Notes: generated from the sequence alone by a model not told the origin. DNA of 43,845 nt from an uncultured Eubacteriales bacterium (GCA_900546255.1 URCB01000012.1:1-43845); one strand, 5' to 3'; shown: positions 21,940 to 30,780, counted from the stretch's first letter. Made by a program: numbers and translations.

Positions 21940-24390
21940 TTAGAGTTTGCTCATAAACTGAGACGCCGCTTTCAGCATCATGCGCTTGGTGCCTACGTTG
22001 TCAAAGGCCACTTCGATGAGCGCGTCCCCTCCCATAGGCTGAATGGTGAGGACCATCCCTGTCCCAAAGGCGGAATGGCGAACCATGTCCCCCTTTCGCA
22101 GGGAAAGCATCGGCTGACTGGGCTTGGGTGCCGGCTTCCGATAGGTGCTGGAAGGGACCCGTGTCCCAGAGGGACGGGATTGGGTCCGGGGGGACGCCGC
22201 AGGCCGAACCTGGGAGATCCGCTCCTCGCTGGACCAGCCGCCGTCCTGGAAGGCATCCCGCTGGGGCCGGCGGACCCGGCCGCCGGCGTCCACCCGGTCG
22301 GCGGGGATTTCCTGGACGAAGCGGGAGGGCAGGTTGGCCGCGGTACGTCCAAAGAGCATCCGCTGGGCAGCGCAGGTCAGGCACAAACGCTCCTTGGCCC
22401 GGGTGAGGGCCACGTAGCACAGGCGGCGCTCCTCCTCCAGTTCCTCTTCTTCTCCGATGGCACGGTAGCCGGGGAAGACCCCCTCCTCCATGCCGATGAC
22501 AAAGACCACGGGAAACTCCAATCCCTTGGCCGCGTGCATGGTCATAAGGGTGACGCAGTTGTCGGCGTCTTCTACCCCGTCTAGGTCTGTGTACAGGGCC
22601 ACCTCGTCCAGGAAGCCGCCCAGGGAAGGCTCCTCCGCGTTTTCCAAGTAGCCGCTGATGGAGGAGGTGAGCTCGTGGACGTTTTCCAGGCGGGTTTTGC
22701 TCTCGTTGTCCTTTTTCTCCGAAAGCATCCCGGCATAGCCGCTCTCCTGTACCAGGGTCTCGTAAAACTCCGGCAGGTCGGTCTCCTCTGCCAGGCGCTG
22801 CATGGCGCGGATCAGGTCCACAAACTTTTGGAACTTGGGGGCCGCCTTCTGCAGTTCCGGAATCTCCCCGGCGTGGGAAATGACATCCCAAAGGCTCCGC
22901 CCCATTTGGGCGGCGATGCCCCGGGCAGTCTCCATGGTCTTAGCGCCAATACCCCGGGGGGGATTGTTCACCACCCGGAGCAGGCGCAGGTCATCATCGG
23001 GGTTGTGGATGACGCAGAGATAGGACAGCATGTCCTTGATCTCCGCCCGCTCGAAGAAGCGGAAGCCCCCCACCACCCGGTAGGGGATGCTGTTGCTCTT
23101 CAGGGCCATCTCAATCTGGTTGGATAGGGCGTTCATCCGGTAGAGGACGGCGCAGTCCCGCCACTGTTTCCCCTCGCCATAGGCTTTCAGCAGTTGGGAG
23201 GCCACATACATCCCCTCCTCCCGCTCGTTACCGGCGGTGTAGAAGTGGACTTTCTCCCCCTCCCCATGCTCGGTCCAGAGGTTTTTGCCCTTCCGGCCCC
23301 GGTTGTTGCGGATCACCGCATTGGCCGCCTCCAGGATGTTTCCGGTGGAGCGGTAGTTCTGCTCCAGCCGGATCACCCGGGCATTCTTATACTCACTTTC
23401 GAAGGAGAGGATGTTCTCAATGGTGGCCCCCCGGAAGCGGTAGATGGACTGGTCATCGTCCCCCACCACGCAGATGTTCTTCCGGCCCCCTGCCAGCAGC
23501 GCCGCCAGGAGGTACTGGAGGTGGTTGGTGTCCTGGTACTCGTCGATGAGGACGTAGCGGAACTTCCGCTGGTAGTACTCCCGCACCTCCGGGAACTGCT
23601 GCAGCAGGCGGACGGTGTGGAGGATGATGTCGTCAAAATCTAAGGCCCCGGCAGCCCAGAGTTTCTTCTGGTAGGCCAGATAGACGTTGGCGATTTTTTG
23701 CAGGCGAAAATCCCCCTTGGCCCGGCACTGGTCCATGAATTCCGGGGCCAGGAGCATCTCGTCCTTTGCCCGGGAAATGTATCCCAGCACCGTGCGGGGC
23801 GGGAAGGACTTGTCGTCCATGTTCAGTTCCTTCAAACTCTCCTTGATGACCCGGAGGGAATCGTCGGTATCATAAATGGTAAAGGAGGAGGGGAAGCCCA
23901 GCTTCTCAATGTCCCGCCGGAGAATGCGCACGCAGGCGGAATGGAAGGTGGCCGCCCAGATGTCCAGGGCCTGAGGCCCGATCTTCTGTTCCAAGCGCTC
24001 CTTCAGCTCTCCCGCGGCTTTGTTGGTAAAGGTAATGGCAATCACCTGCCAGGGGGCAGCAGGCTCTACGGCGCAGAGGAGGTTGGCCCGGCTGGTCTCC
24101 TGCTCCGTGGGGTTCTGGGTTTGGGCATACCCCTCCAGGAAGGCCAGGTCCTCCTGGGTGACGTAGTCCGGCACTTCTTGGCAGTCCGACCCCTTCCCGT
24201 AGCGCAGAAGGTTGGCGATGCGGTGGATAAGCACTGTGGTTTTGCCGCTGCCTGCCCCTGCCAAAAGGAGGAGCGGCCCTTCCGTGGCCAACACCCCTTC
24301 CAGCTGCCGGGGGTTCATATGGGAAAACTCCCGGGCGATGAGCTGGCGGCGCAAGGCAGCAAAGCGTGTCTGTTGTTCTTCCGAAAGCAT
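21940..24390 (-). CDS. pcrA: ATP-dependent DNA helicase PcrA/UvrD
   Basis: Superfamily 1 3'-5' helicase acting in nucleotide excision repair, rolling-circle replication and removal of stalled RNA polymerase. At 816 residues it is longer than B. subtilis PcrA (about 740). Motifs in order: Q-motif MNPRQLEGV (about 25), Walker A LLAGAGSGKTT (about 42), motif Ia ITFTNKAAGEL (about 118), DEYQDTNHLQY (about 275), VVGDDDQSIYRFRGA (about 298), LEQNYRST (about 333), TMHAAKGLEF (about 610) and YVALTRAKERL (about 655). The last 100 residues are a proline/serine-rich linker followed by a conserved KGDMVRHSAFGTGMV segment, the tail that in PcrA contacts RNA polymerase. An unusual insertion (about 65-105) sits after motif I. 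GGTGA lies 7 nt before ATG 24390. Confidence 0.95.
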   Translation of the reverse strand: MLSEEQQTRFAALRRQLIAREFSHMNPRQLEGVLATEGPLLLLAGAGSGKTTVLIHRIANLLRYGKGSDCQEVPDYVTQEDLAFLEGYAQTQNPTEQETSRANLLCAVEPAAPWQVIAITFTNKAAGELKERLEQKIGPQALDIWAATFHSACVRILRRDIEKLGFPSSFTIYDTDDSLRVIKESLKELNMDDKSFPPRTVLGYISRAKDEMLLAPEFMDQCRAKGDFRLQKIANVYLAYQKKLWAAGALDFDDIILHTVRLLQQFPEVREYYQRKFRYVLIDEYQDTNHLQYLLAALLAGGRKNICVVGDDDQSIYRFRGATIENILSFESEYKNARVIRLEQNYRSTGNILEAANAVIRNNRGRKGKNLWTEHGEGEKVHFYTAGNEREEGMYVASQLLKAYGEGKQWRDCAVLYRMNALSNQIEMALKSNSIPYRVVGGFRFFERAEIKDMLSYLCVIHNPDDDLRLLRVVNNPPRGIGAKTMETARGIAAQMGRSLWDVISHAGEIPELQKAAPKFQKFVDLIRAMQRLAEETDLPEFYETLVQESGYAGMLSEKKDNESKTRLENVHELTSSISGYLENAEEPSLGGFLDEVALYTDLDGVEDADNCVTLMTMHAAKGLEFPVVFVIGMEEGVFPGYRAIGEEEELEEERRLCYVALTRAKERLCLTCAAQRMLFGRTAANLPSRFVQEIPADRVDAGGRVRRPQRDAFQDGGWSSEERISQVRPAASPRTQSRPSGTRVPSSTYRKPAPKPSQPMLSLRKGDMVRHSAFGTGMVLTIQPMGGDALIEVAFDNVGTKRMMLKAASQFMSKL

Positions 24391-24434
24391 GTTGATTCAC
24401 CGTGTCTTTCTATGGTCTGTCTTCAATGGGCTCC

Positions 24435-24463
24435 ATTGTACCCCAAACGGCGACCTTTGACAA
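24435..24463 (-). promoter_or_regulatory. promoter of pcrA
   Basis: On the minus strand TTGTCA (24458-24463), 17-nt spacer, TACAAT (24435-24440); leader about 40 nt. Confidence 0.72.
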
Positions 24464-24501
24464 CCAGAAATCCCCCAGTCCTCCCTTCTTCCCTAAAATT
24501 C

Positions 24502-24543
24502 CGTTGCTATCGCAACGCATTTTTGCGTTTCCCATGCTATACT
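24502..24543 (+). promoter_or_regulatory. extended -10 promoter with tandem dyads, ABC permease
   Basis: TG-C-TATACT (24535-24543) is an extended -10 without a good -35. Just upstream, two overlapping dyads, CGTTGC-TATC-GCAACG (24502-24517) and AACGCA-TTTT-TGCGTT (24514-24529), share the middle half-site and could be alternative activator or repressor sites or alternative hairpins. Confidence 0.55.
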
Positions 24544-24578
24544 AAAACAATTGCAGAATTCCAGGAAAGGAGCCGCGT

Positions 24579-25355
24579 ATGGGCAGAGCAAAAGAATGGG
24601 TGGTTCAGCAGAAAACCCTGTTACAACGCATCGGTGCCGTGGCCTTGGCCCTGGCCCTGTGGCAGCTGCTGGCTATGGCCGTGGGGCAGCAGCTGCTGGT
24701 GCCTACCCCCCTCTCTGTGGTCCAGCGGCTGGGAACCATCTGGCAAGAGGATGGGTTTTGGTCCACCATTTGGTTCACCTTTCGGAAGATTGTCGCCGGG
24801 TTCCTGCTGGGTCTGGGGTTCGGCCTGGGGTTTGGCGCCCTGGCGGGGCGGTTTCCCCTGTTTGAGATTCTGTTCCGCCCTTGGGCGGTGATGATCAAGT
24901 CCATCCCCGTGGCCTCCTTTATCATCATCTGTCTGATCTGGATGTCCTCGGCCCGGCTGTCCATCTTCATCTCCTTCCTGATGGTGCTCCCCATCATCTA
25001 CAGCAATGTGCTCCAAAGCATCCACAGCGTGGATAGGCAGATGTTGGAGGCAGTGAAGGTGTTTCGCCTGTCCTGGCCCAAACGGGTGCTCTACCTGTGG
25101 CTGCCCCAGCTCAAGCCCTATCTTCTCTCCGCCTGCGGGGTAAGTTTAGGGATCTCCTGGAAGGCAGGGATCGCCGCAGAGATCATCGGGATTCCCGCCG
25201 GGTCCATTGGCCGAATGTTCTACGATGCCAAGGTCTACTTCAATACCGTGGACCTGTTTGCCTGGACGGTGATTGTGGTGGTGATCAGCGTCCTGTTTGA
25301 AAAAGGCTTCCTGGCCCTGCTGCGGGCGGGCTTTCGAAAGGTGGAAACACTGTGA
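24579..25355 (+). CDS. ABC transporter permease, NitT/TauT (SsuC/TauC) type
   Basis: A 258-residue inner-membrane permease with about six helices. It belongs to the nitrate/sulfonate/taurine/thiamine-precursor importer class: the start has VALALALWQLLAMAVG followed by LLVPTPLSVVQRL, and the cytoplasmic EAA loop reads EAVKVFRLSWPKRVLYLWLP (about 152-171), with the later GISWKAGIAAEIIGIPAGSIG typical of the SsuC group. AAAGGAG lies 6 nt before ATG 24579. The ATPase gene overlaps its end. No substrate-binding protein is encoded alongside, so the substrate is undetermined. Confidence 0.9.
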   Translation: MGRAKEWVVQQKTLLQRIGAVALALALWQLLAMAVGQQLLVPTPLSVVQRLGTIWQEDGFWSTIWFTFRKIVAGFLLGLGFGLGFGALAGRFPLFEILFRPWAVMIKSIPVASFIIICLIWMSSARLSIFISFLMVLPIIYSNVLQSIHSVDRQMLEAVKVFRLSWPKRVLYLWLPQLKPYLLSACGVSLGISWKAGIAAEIIGIPAGSIGRMFYDAKVYFNTVDLFAWTVIVVVISVLFEKGFLALLRAGFRKVETL

Positions 25356-25933
25356 ATGATTTAATCTTGGAACAAGTGACCAAGGGGTTTGGGGATCATG
25401 TGGTCCTGCAAGAATTCTCTGCCCGGTTTCCAGGGGGGCAGTGTACCTGCATCATGGGGCCCTCCGGCTGCGGGAAAACCACCCTGCTTCGTCTCATCCT
25501 GGGGTTGGAGCAGCCGGACAGCGGACGTATTCTGGGGCAGACCTTCCCTATGGCGGCGGTGTTCCAGGAAAACCGCCTGTTTGAGGACTTCTCGGCCCTG
25601 TCCAACGTCACCGCTGTCTGCTCCAAGGAACGGCGTTCTGAGGCTGCGCAGCATCTGATCGCCCTCGGCCTTGGGGAGAGCCTTCACGCCCCCGTCCGCA
25701 CCCTGAGCGGCGGCATGAAGCGCCGGGTGGCGGTGGCCCGGGCCGTGCTGGCACCGGGAGAGATCCTGATTCTTGACGAACCCTTCACCGGCCTGGACCG
25801 GGACACAAAAGCCGCTGTACTGAAGTATCTCAAAGCCCACACCCAGGGCCGCACCCTTCTTTTGGTCACCCATGACCCAGCAGAACGGGATGCCTTGGCA
25901 CAGCACGTGCTGAACATGGCGCCAGCGGTCTGA
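25352..25933 (+). CDS. ABC transporter ATPase, NitT/TauT (SsuB) type
   Basis: A 193-residue nucleotide-binding subunit that powers the preceding permease. Walker A is IMGPSGCGKTTLL (about 33-45), the Q-loop AVFQENRLFEDFSALSNV (about 69-86), a signature LSGGMKRRVAVARA (about 118-131) and Walker B ILILDEPFTGLD (about 137-148), with LLVTHDPAE as H-loop. It is shorter than SsuB homologues (about 240-255) because the C-terminal extension is missing. Translation starts at GTG 25352, overlapping the permease stop by 4 nt. Confidence 0.9.
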   Translation: MNDLILEQVTKGFGDHVVLQEFSARFPGGQCTCIMGPSGCGKTTLLRLILGLEQPDSGRILGQTFPMAAVFQENRLFEDFSALSNVTAVCSKERRSEAAQHLIALGLGESLHAPVRTLSGGMKRRVAVARAVLAPGEILILDEPFTGLDRDTKAAVLKYLKAHTQGRTLLLVTHDPAERDALAQHVLNMAPAV

Positions 25934-26050
25934 GGGAAGATCGTCCCCCGTTTGCATAGAGTGAATACGGCTTGCATCCTGTGGGAAATCCATGCACTCT
26001 ATTCCCTTCCCCTGTATTCTGTCTCAATTTGACCATGTTCTACAAAAAAG
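25934..26050. other. non-coding stretch with a dyad
   Basis: Before the terminator, the inverted repeat ATAGAGTG/CACTCTAT (25956-25963 with 25995-26002) encloses 31 nt that also contain TGCAT/ATGCA. No promoter or open frame supports a small RNA; it may simply be 3' untranslated structure. Confidence 0.3.
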
Positions 26051-26092
26051 CCCGCGCCCTTACGGTTTCCGGTGAAACCGTAAGGGCGCGGG
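26051..26092. terminator. strong bidirectional terminator
   Basis: A perfect 19-bp stem (26051-26069 with 26074-26092), 4-nt loop, with TTTT on the plus side and AAAAAAG before it, which gives a T-run on the minus strand. It serves both the ABC operon and nnrE. Confidence 0.93.
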
Positions 26093-26115
26093 TTTTCTGA
26101 TTGCTCCAATATGGA

Positions 26116-26994
26116 TTACGCTTGAAGGTTCAGGACAGGGATGGCGGCGTTTTCTGCCTCCAGAAAGTAGGTCTGGTGGCCATCGGTGACCAGGGGGTAT
26201 TTCCCCGAAACCCGGATCAATCCCCCGCTGCGCAGGGCCAGTGCCCGGGCTGTTTCGGGAAGGGTGTCACCCTCTTCGCCTGCCTTCTCCACTGCTTCGG
26301 GGGACAGTCTTTCCTGGGGGCCCTCCAGGGACAGACCGCTGCGAGAAAACACGACCTCCTCCGGATGGGCCAGGAAATCATCCTCTCGAATCAAACGGAT
26401 GCCAATGTCCGCCACCACCAGCCGATCCATCTTCTGCACAGCCTCCCCTAAGAGCATACCGACCTTTAAAAAGCCGATGGTCACCGTCAGGTTGGACTGC
26501 ACCACCAGCGCCCCTTTTCCGGTGTCCCCGTTCATGCCACTGTTGATGTCCACGCTGACCACATAGGCCTTGGCCTGGTTCATGGCCTGAATGGCATGCC
26601 GGTACAGCCCGCGGACTTCTCCGGAAAAGCCCGTTCCCAGCAGGCAATCCACCAGGGTGTGACAGGCGGAGAGGTCGGTTTCCTCTGTGTAAGGCACACT
26701 GGGCACCCCTTTCTCCACTGCCTGGGTGTGGTAATATCCCCCGTCCTCAGAGAAGGTCTCCGACACCCGATAGATGGTGCAGGGAATGCCGTGGTCGGCC
26801 AGGATCCCCGCCAAGGCATAGCCATCCCCACCGTTGTTCCCCCCGCCGGTGAGAATGCCCACTGGCCCCTTCCACTGGGCCGCTTGGTACACCCCCATGG
26901 CAGCCCGGTACATCAGGGTCTTGCTGGGAACAAAGTTCGCAATGGTGTAAGCATCACTTTCTCGCATGGTAGCGACCGTAATAACCGCTTGCAT
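26116..26994 (-). CDS. nnrE: NAD(P)H-hydrate epimerase (YjeF_N domain)
   Basis: Repairs hydrated nicotinamide cofactors by interconverting the R and S forms of NAD(P)HX. Residues 1-215 are the YjeF N-terminal domain: the active-site/substrate loop LTGGGNNGGDGYALAGILAD (about 48-67) is intact, followed by VDCLLGTGFSGEVRG (about 112-126) and VVSVDINSGMNGDTG (about 143-157). The dehydratase (YjeF_C) domain, usually fused in bacteria, is absent. A tail of about 75 residues, rich in Glu and with a predicted beta-like end (LIRVSGKYPLVTDGHQTYFL), follows and is not recognised. AGGAGG lies 7 nt before ATG 26994; the open frame continuing to 27870 is antisense to the response regulator gene and is rejected. 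Confidence 0.88.
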   Translation of the reverse strand: MQAVITVATMRESDAYTIANFVPSKTLMYRAAMGVYQAAQWKGPVGILTGGGNNGGDGYALAGILADHGIPCTIYRVSETFSEDGGYYHTQAVEKGVPSVPYTEETDLSACHTLVDCLLGTGFSGEVRGLYRHAIQAMNQAKAYVVSVDINSGMNGDTGKGALVVQSNLTVTIGFLKVGMLLGEAVQKMDRLVVADIGIRLIREDDFLAHPEEVVFSRSGLSLEGPQERLSPEAVEKAGEEGDTLPETARALALRSGGLIRVSGKYPLVTDGHQTYFLEAENAAIPVLNLQA

Positions 26995-27050
26995 GGTGGT
27001 TCCTCCTATCCTTTTTCTCGCTTTCGCGTTGAGGTTGCTTGACTGGTTCC

Positions 27051-27079
27051 AGTATACTCCACCAGCGTCCCTGCAACAA
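27051..27079 (-). promoter_or_regulatory. promoter of nnrE
   Basis: On the minus strand TTGTTG (27074-27079), 17-nt spacer, TATACT (27051-27056). A plus-strand promoter for the response regulator was looked for in 27057-27174 and not found. Confidence 0.6.
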
Positions 27080-27174
27080 GGAAAAGTTCTCTCTTCTCTT
27101 TGTTTTCCCCATCGTTCATACCATCGAAACCAAATCAAAACCAAGGTGTGGTATGCTTCCTGGGAGGTGGTTGT

Positions 27175-27852
27175 ATGAAACAACGGATTTTGGTGATAGA
27201 AGACGAAACCGCCATTGCGGCTGTTCTGGACGCTTTGCTCACGGAAGCAGGGTACGAGGTCACACTGGCAACCGATGGCGTCCAAGGGCTGCAGGCGTTC
27301 CACCGGCAGTCCTTCTCCCTGATCCTGCTGGACCTGATGATGCCCCAGGTGGATGGCTATACCGTCTGCCGCCAAATCCGCCAGGAATCCCAGGTCCCCA
27401 TCGTCGTGCTCACCGCTTTGGACGGAGAGGACGCCCAGGTCAAGGCCTTCCAACTGAAAGCCGATGATTACATTACCAAGCCCTTCTCTCTCCAGGTGGT
27501 CCTGCTGCGGGTGGAAGCTGTCCTGCGCCGCGCCGGGAACCCGACGGCATCCTCCCAGCGGAAGCAATACACCTGGCGCGCTCTCTGCCTGGACCCGGAA
27601 GCCCGCAGCGTAACCCTCCACGGCCAAAGGGTAGCGCTGACCCAGCTGGAGTTTGACCTGCTGGCCCTGCTGTTGGCCCATCCCCGCCAGGTGTTCACCC
27701 GGGCCCACCTGCTGCAAAGTGTATGGGGCTACGACTTTCTGGGGGAGGAAAAGGCTGTGAACATTCACATCATGAATCTGCGGCGAAAACTGGGCCGTGA
27801 GATCATTGAAACTGTACGAGGGGTGGGATACCGACTTGGGGACGAAACTTAA
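27175..27852 (+). CDS. OmpR-family response regulator
   Basis: Transcription factor of a two-component system, 225 residues. The receiver domain has the acidic pocket at Glu9-Asp10, the phospho-acceptor Asp53 (LILLDLMMPQVDG), Thr80 and Lys102 (DDYITKPFS). The C-terminal winged-helix domain (about 130-222) shows LTQLEFDLLALLLAHPRQVFT and IHIMNLRRKLG with the end VRGVGYRL. GGGAGG precedes ATG 27175, and the ORF extension upstream has no ribosome binding site. The kinase gene overlaps its end. By position it regulates the ABC permease and ATPase genes downstream, as in peptide-sensing and detoxification modules of Firmicutes. Confidence 0.94.
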   Translation: MKQRILVIEDETAIAAVLDALLTEAGYEVTLATDGVQGLQAFHRQSFSLILLDLMMPQVDGYTVCRQIRQESQVPIVVLTALDGEDAQVKAFQLKADDYITKPFSLQVVLLRVEAVLRRAGNPTASSQRKQYTWRALCLDPEARSVTLHGQRVALTQLEFDLLALLLAHPRQVFTRAHLLQSVWGYDFLGEEKAVNIHIMNLRRKLGREIIETVRGVGYRLGDET

Positions 27853-29230
27853 CCGCAGCCTCAGCGCCAAAGTCTTTTTGGGGGTGGCCGGGCTGCTGAT
27901 TCTATGCTGCCTGGTGATCTATGGGAGCATCCTGCTTTTCCTGCCGAAAAGCTACACGGTGGTGGCCAGTCAACGGGTCACAGAGGGGATTCAACAGCTC
28001 ACAGATACCCTCTCTCAGACCACCTATGGAGAAATTGGAACGGTGATCGAGACCTTTTGCCAGGAATACCAGGCAACCGTCACCGTGGGCAACGGGACAG
28101 GCAGCCAGTCCTACGGCCAAGCGGCATCCAACGCAGAGGAGGAAGCCATGAGCACCGTGACGGAAATCTCCTTTGCCGACCAGACGGGGCCATTCCTGCT
28201 CACCGTCACAGCACCCGTCTCCCCTGGCGGGGAGCTTACGGCAGCATTCGGGGATCTGCTGCCCTTTCTGCTGCTGCTGATCCTCCTCATTGCCGGGTTG
28301 GGCGCACTACTGTGCAGCCGAGTGCTGGTCCGGCCCATTCAGGACCTCAGCCAGGCCGCCCGGCGGCTGGCCGACCTGGACATGACCTGGAGCTGCCCCC
28401 TTGGCCGCGCCGACGAGTTGGGGGATCTGGCGCGCAGTCTGCACACCATGTCCCGGCGGCTCTCCGCCGCTATGACCTCCCTGGAGGAAGCCAATCAAGT
28501 TCTACAGGAGGATATGGCCAGGCTCACCCTGCTTTCCCAACAGCGGCGAGACTTTTTCGCCGCCGCCTCCCACGAACTAAAGACCCCCCTCACCATTCTC
28601 AAAGGGCAGGTGGAGAGCATGGTCTGGGGCATCGGCCAGTACAAGAATCCACAGGCCATCCTCCCCGAAACCCTACGGGAGGTGGAGCACATGGAAAAAC
28701 TGGTGAAGGAAATCCTGGACATCTCCAAACTGGAGATGGAGGGATATCCTGACACCATGGAGTCTCTCTCCCTCCCCGCCTTGGTCTCTCGTGTCGGCGA
28801 GGAGCTGCTGCCCTTTGCCAAGGCCAAAGACATGACCCTTCACTGGAACCTGGCCGAACCAGTCACCGTCACCGGCAACGCCTCTCTGCTGGAAAAAGTG
28901 GTGCACAACCTTCTCAGCAACGCCATCCGGCACGCTCCCTCCGGCGCACCGGTTTGGGTCACCCTCTCCCCCCAGTTCCTCCGCGTGGAAAACAGCGGGG
29001 TGCGCATCCCCGAAGAGGACCTGCCATTTCTGTTCACCCCCTTCTACCGGGTGGAAAAGTCCCGGAACAAAGCCACCGGCGGCAGCGGCTTGGGCCTCTA
29101 TCTGGTACACGCCATTGCCACCATGCATGGGTTTTCCTGTCAAATCCAAAACACGGACTGTGGGGTCGCGGCCACACTCCGGTTCTCCCCGCAGCCCGAC
29201 AGGGCGCCATGCCCCGCAAACCAAAAATAA
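27836..29230 (+). CDS. sensor histidine kinase
   Basis: Membrane sensor kinase partnered with the preceding regulator, 464 residues from the proposed TTG start at 27836, which lies about 8 nt after GGGGTGGG and overlaps the regulator stop by 17 nt; an in-frame start at 27797 would overlap it more. A first helix (about 10-32) and a second (about 143-165) enclose an extracytoplasmic domain of about 110 residues. A HAMP linker follows (VRPIQDLSQAARRLADLD), then the H-box FFAAASHELKTPLTILKG (about 240-257), the N-box LLSNAIRHA and G-box GGSGLGLYLV. With about 110 extracellular residues it is larger than the intramembrane-sensing BceS type. Confidence 0.93.
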   Translation: MGTKLNRSLSAKVFLGVAGLLILCCLVIYGSILLFLPKSYTVVASQRVTEGIQQLTDTLSQTTYGEIGTVIETFCQEYQATVTVGNGTGSQSYGQAASNAEEEAMSTVTEISFADQTGPFLLTVTAPVSPGGELTAAFGDLLPFLLLLILLIAGLGALLCSRVLVRPIQDLSQAARRLADLDMTWSCPLGRADELGDLARSLHTMSRRLSAAMTSLEEANQVLQEDMARLTLLSQQRRDFFAAASHELKTPLTILKGQVESMVWGIGQYKNPQAILPETLREVEHMEKLVKEILDISKLEMEGYPDTMESLSLPALVSRVGEELLPFAKAKDMTLHWNLAEPVTVTGNASLLEKVVHNLLSNAIRHAPSGAPVWVTLSPQFLRVENSGVRIPEEDLPFLFTPFYRVEKSRNKATGGSGLGLYLVHAIATMHGFSCQIQNTDCGVAATLRFSPQPDRAPCPANQK

Positions 29231-29249
29231 ATCTACGCCATATGAAATC

Positions 29250-29298
29250 AAAACCGTCCTCTGTTAGGATGTTCCCATTCTCAGGAAAGGACGGTTTT
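29250..29298 (+). promoter_or_regulatory. hairpin masking the permease ribosome binding site
   Basis: AAAACCGTCCT (29250-29260) pairs perfectly with AGGACGGTTTT (29288-29298). The AAAGGA ribosome binding site of the permease gene (ATG 29303) overlaps the right arm at 29286-29291. The stem ends in TTTT, so it could also act as a partial terminator after the kinase gene. Confidence 0.6.
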
Positions 29299-29302
29299 AT
29301 CT

Positions 29303-30766
29303 ATGTCTTTTTTTCACCGTGCACTGCTGTATGTGGTGCGAAAACGAGTGCGTTCCCTCCTGCTCCTCCTGATCTGTTTGGGGGTGGGGACCCTGGCCCT
29401 GTCTGGCTCTGCCATACGGGAGGCCACGCAGACGGCTCAGCTCAACGTCCGCCAGGCTTTGGGCGGGGTGTTCACCCTACAACAAAACACCAGCGACCCA
29501 GACCAGTGGGTGACCAACGATGTCGAATCCTACGGTTCTGCCGCCTACTATGGCGGCACTCCACTGACCGAGGAACTGGCTGCGCGTATCCAGGAACAGG
29601 TCCCCGGCATCAAAGGGTACAACGCCACCTATACCAACTATACGGTGCCTGTCGATGCCAGCGGAGAAACCCTCACTTTGTTGGACACCGAGAGCAGTGA
29701 AAGCGGGTTGGACAGCCTGTTGGCAGGATACGGCGACTTCTCCTCCTCAGTGGCCACCTACGCCAGCACCAACACCCGTTTTGACAGTTATTTCGCCGGG
29801 GGATACCTGGAGCTGGTGGCAGGCCGGCACCTCACCGAAGCAGACACCAACGGCGCTCTCCTCAGCCAAGACCTGGCCCAGGCCAATGGTCTTACTTTGG
29901 GAGACACCATCACCCTACGCATGTCCAACCACAAGGCCTCCATGCTGGGATATGATCCCGATGACACCTGTGTGGAGGTAGAAATTGTCGGCCTGTTCCA
30001 GTCCACTTCCAAAAGTACCGCTGCCTTCTCCAACTGGTCTATGGACAATTCCATCTTCACCACGTTAGAGGTGGTAAAGACTGCCCGGCCAGATATGGGC
30101 ACGGAAAGCTACGAAAAAATCACCTTCTATGTGGAGGATCCCGGCCAACTGGAGTCCATCACCGCCCAGGTGGAAGCCCTTCCGGAACTGTCGGATGGAG
30201 ATTTTCTCGTCACGACAGACAACAGCAGCGTGGAAGCCGTCACGGCACCTTTGCAGAATATGAACCGGCTGGTCTCCCTTCTCATCCTTCTGGCTGTGGT
30301 GGTAGGGGGCATTGTGCTCTATCTGGTCCTGGCCAGTCGGGTGCGGGAGCGAATGGGAGAGAGCGGAATTCTCCTCTCCCTGGGTTTCTCCAAAGGAAAC
30401 ATTTTGGCGCAGCACCTAACCGAAGCACTGCTCCTGGCTGTCCTTGCCTTTTCCTTGTCGGTCCCTGTCAGTGGCTTGGTCGCTGAGGCGGCAGGCAATC
30501 AGTTGCTGGACAGCACCCTTGCCGCCCCCAGTGTTTCCCAGGCCCCCACTGCCTCTGGGGACGGCGTGTCTTTGGCCCAATCGGACCAGTATGCCCCCCA
30601 ATTTGAAACCCAGACCGGCTTGACGGAGATTGTGGTCACCGTCTCCCCTGCTGCCATCGCCTGCCTGTTCGGGGTGGGGGCTGCCATCCTCTGCGTAGCC
30701 GTCTCGCTGGCTGCTCTGCCCATCCTGCACCGAAAACCCCGAGAAATCGCCGCCGCACTGTGTTGA
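29303..30766 (+). CDS. FtsX-like ABC transporter permease
   Basis: A 487-residue permease of the MacB/FtsX type. A first helix (about 18-37) is followed by a large extracytoplasmic domain (about 40-330) rich in Asn, Thr and Ser, with a MacB_PCD-like start (IREATQTAQLNVRQALGG), then three helices (about 337-360, 385-410, 447-472). LASRVRERMGESGILLSLGF between helices is the FtsX signature loop. The protein ends LHRKPREIAAALC. It works with the ATPase encoded next. Such complexes export or release peptides, or act as mechanical relays at the envelope; by context it is controlled by the adjacent two-component system. Its start is inside a hairpin region (29250-29298). Confidence 0.88.
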   Translation: MSFFHRALLYVVRKRVRSLLLLLICLGVGTLALSGSAIREATQTAQLNVRQALGGVFTLQQNTSDPDQWVTNDVESYGSAAYYGGTPLTEELAARIQEQVPGIKGYNATYTNYTVPVDASGETLTLLDTESSESGLDSLLAGYGDFSSSVATYASTNTRFDSYFAGGYLELVAGRHLTEADTNGALLSQDLAQANGLTLGDTITLRMSNHKASMLGYDPDDTCVEVEIVGLFQSTSKSTAAFSNWSMDNSIFTTLEVVKTARPDMGTESYEKITFYVEDPGQLESITAQVEALPELSDGDFLVTTDNSSVEAVTAPLQNMNRLVSLLILLAVVVGGIVLYLVLASRVRERMGESGILLSLGFSKGNILAQHLTEALLLAVLAFSLSVPVSGLVAEAAGNQLLDSTLAAPSVSQAPTASGDGVSLAQSDQYAPQFETQTGLTEIVVTVSPAAIACLFGVGAAILCVAVSLAALPILHRKPREIAAALC

Positions 30767-30780
30767 GAAAGGAGGCTTGT

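Noticed and set aside
24391..24578. Thiamine (TPP) riboswitch before the NitT/TauT-type permease
   Set aside because: The conserved CUGAGA and ACCUGAUCUGG segments are absent.
25934..26050. Small RNA gene in the ABC-nnrE interval
   Set aside because: Only a short dyad with a long loop is present, with no promoter in front of it.
26995..27870. Extension of nnrE upstream to 27870
   Set aside because: Antisense to the response regulator; AGGAGG at the proper distance supports ATG 26994.
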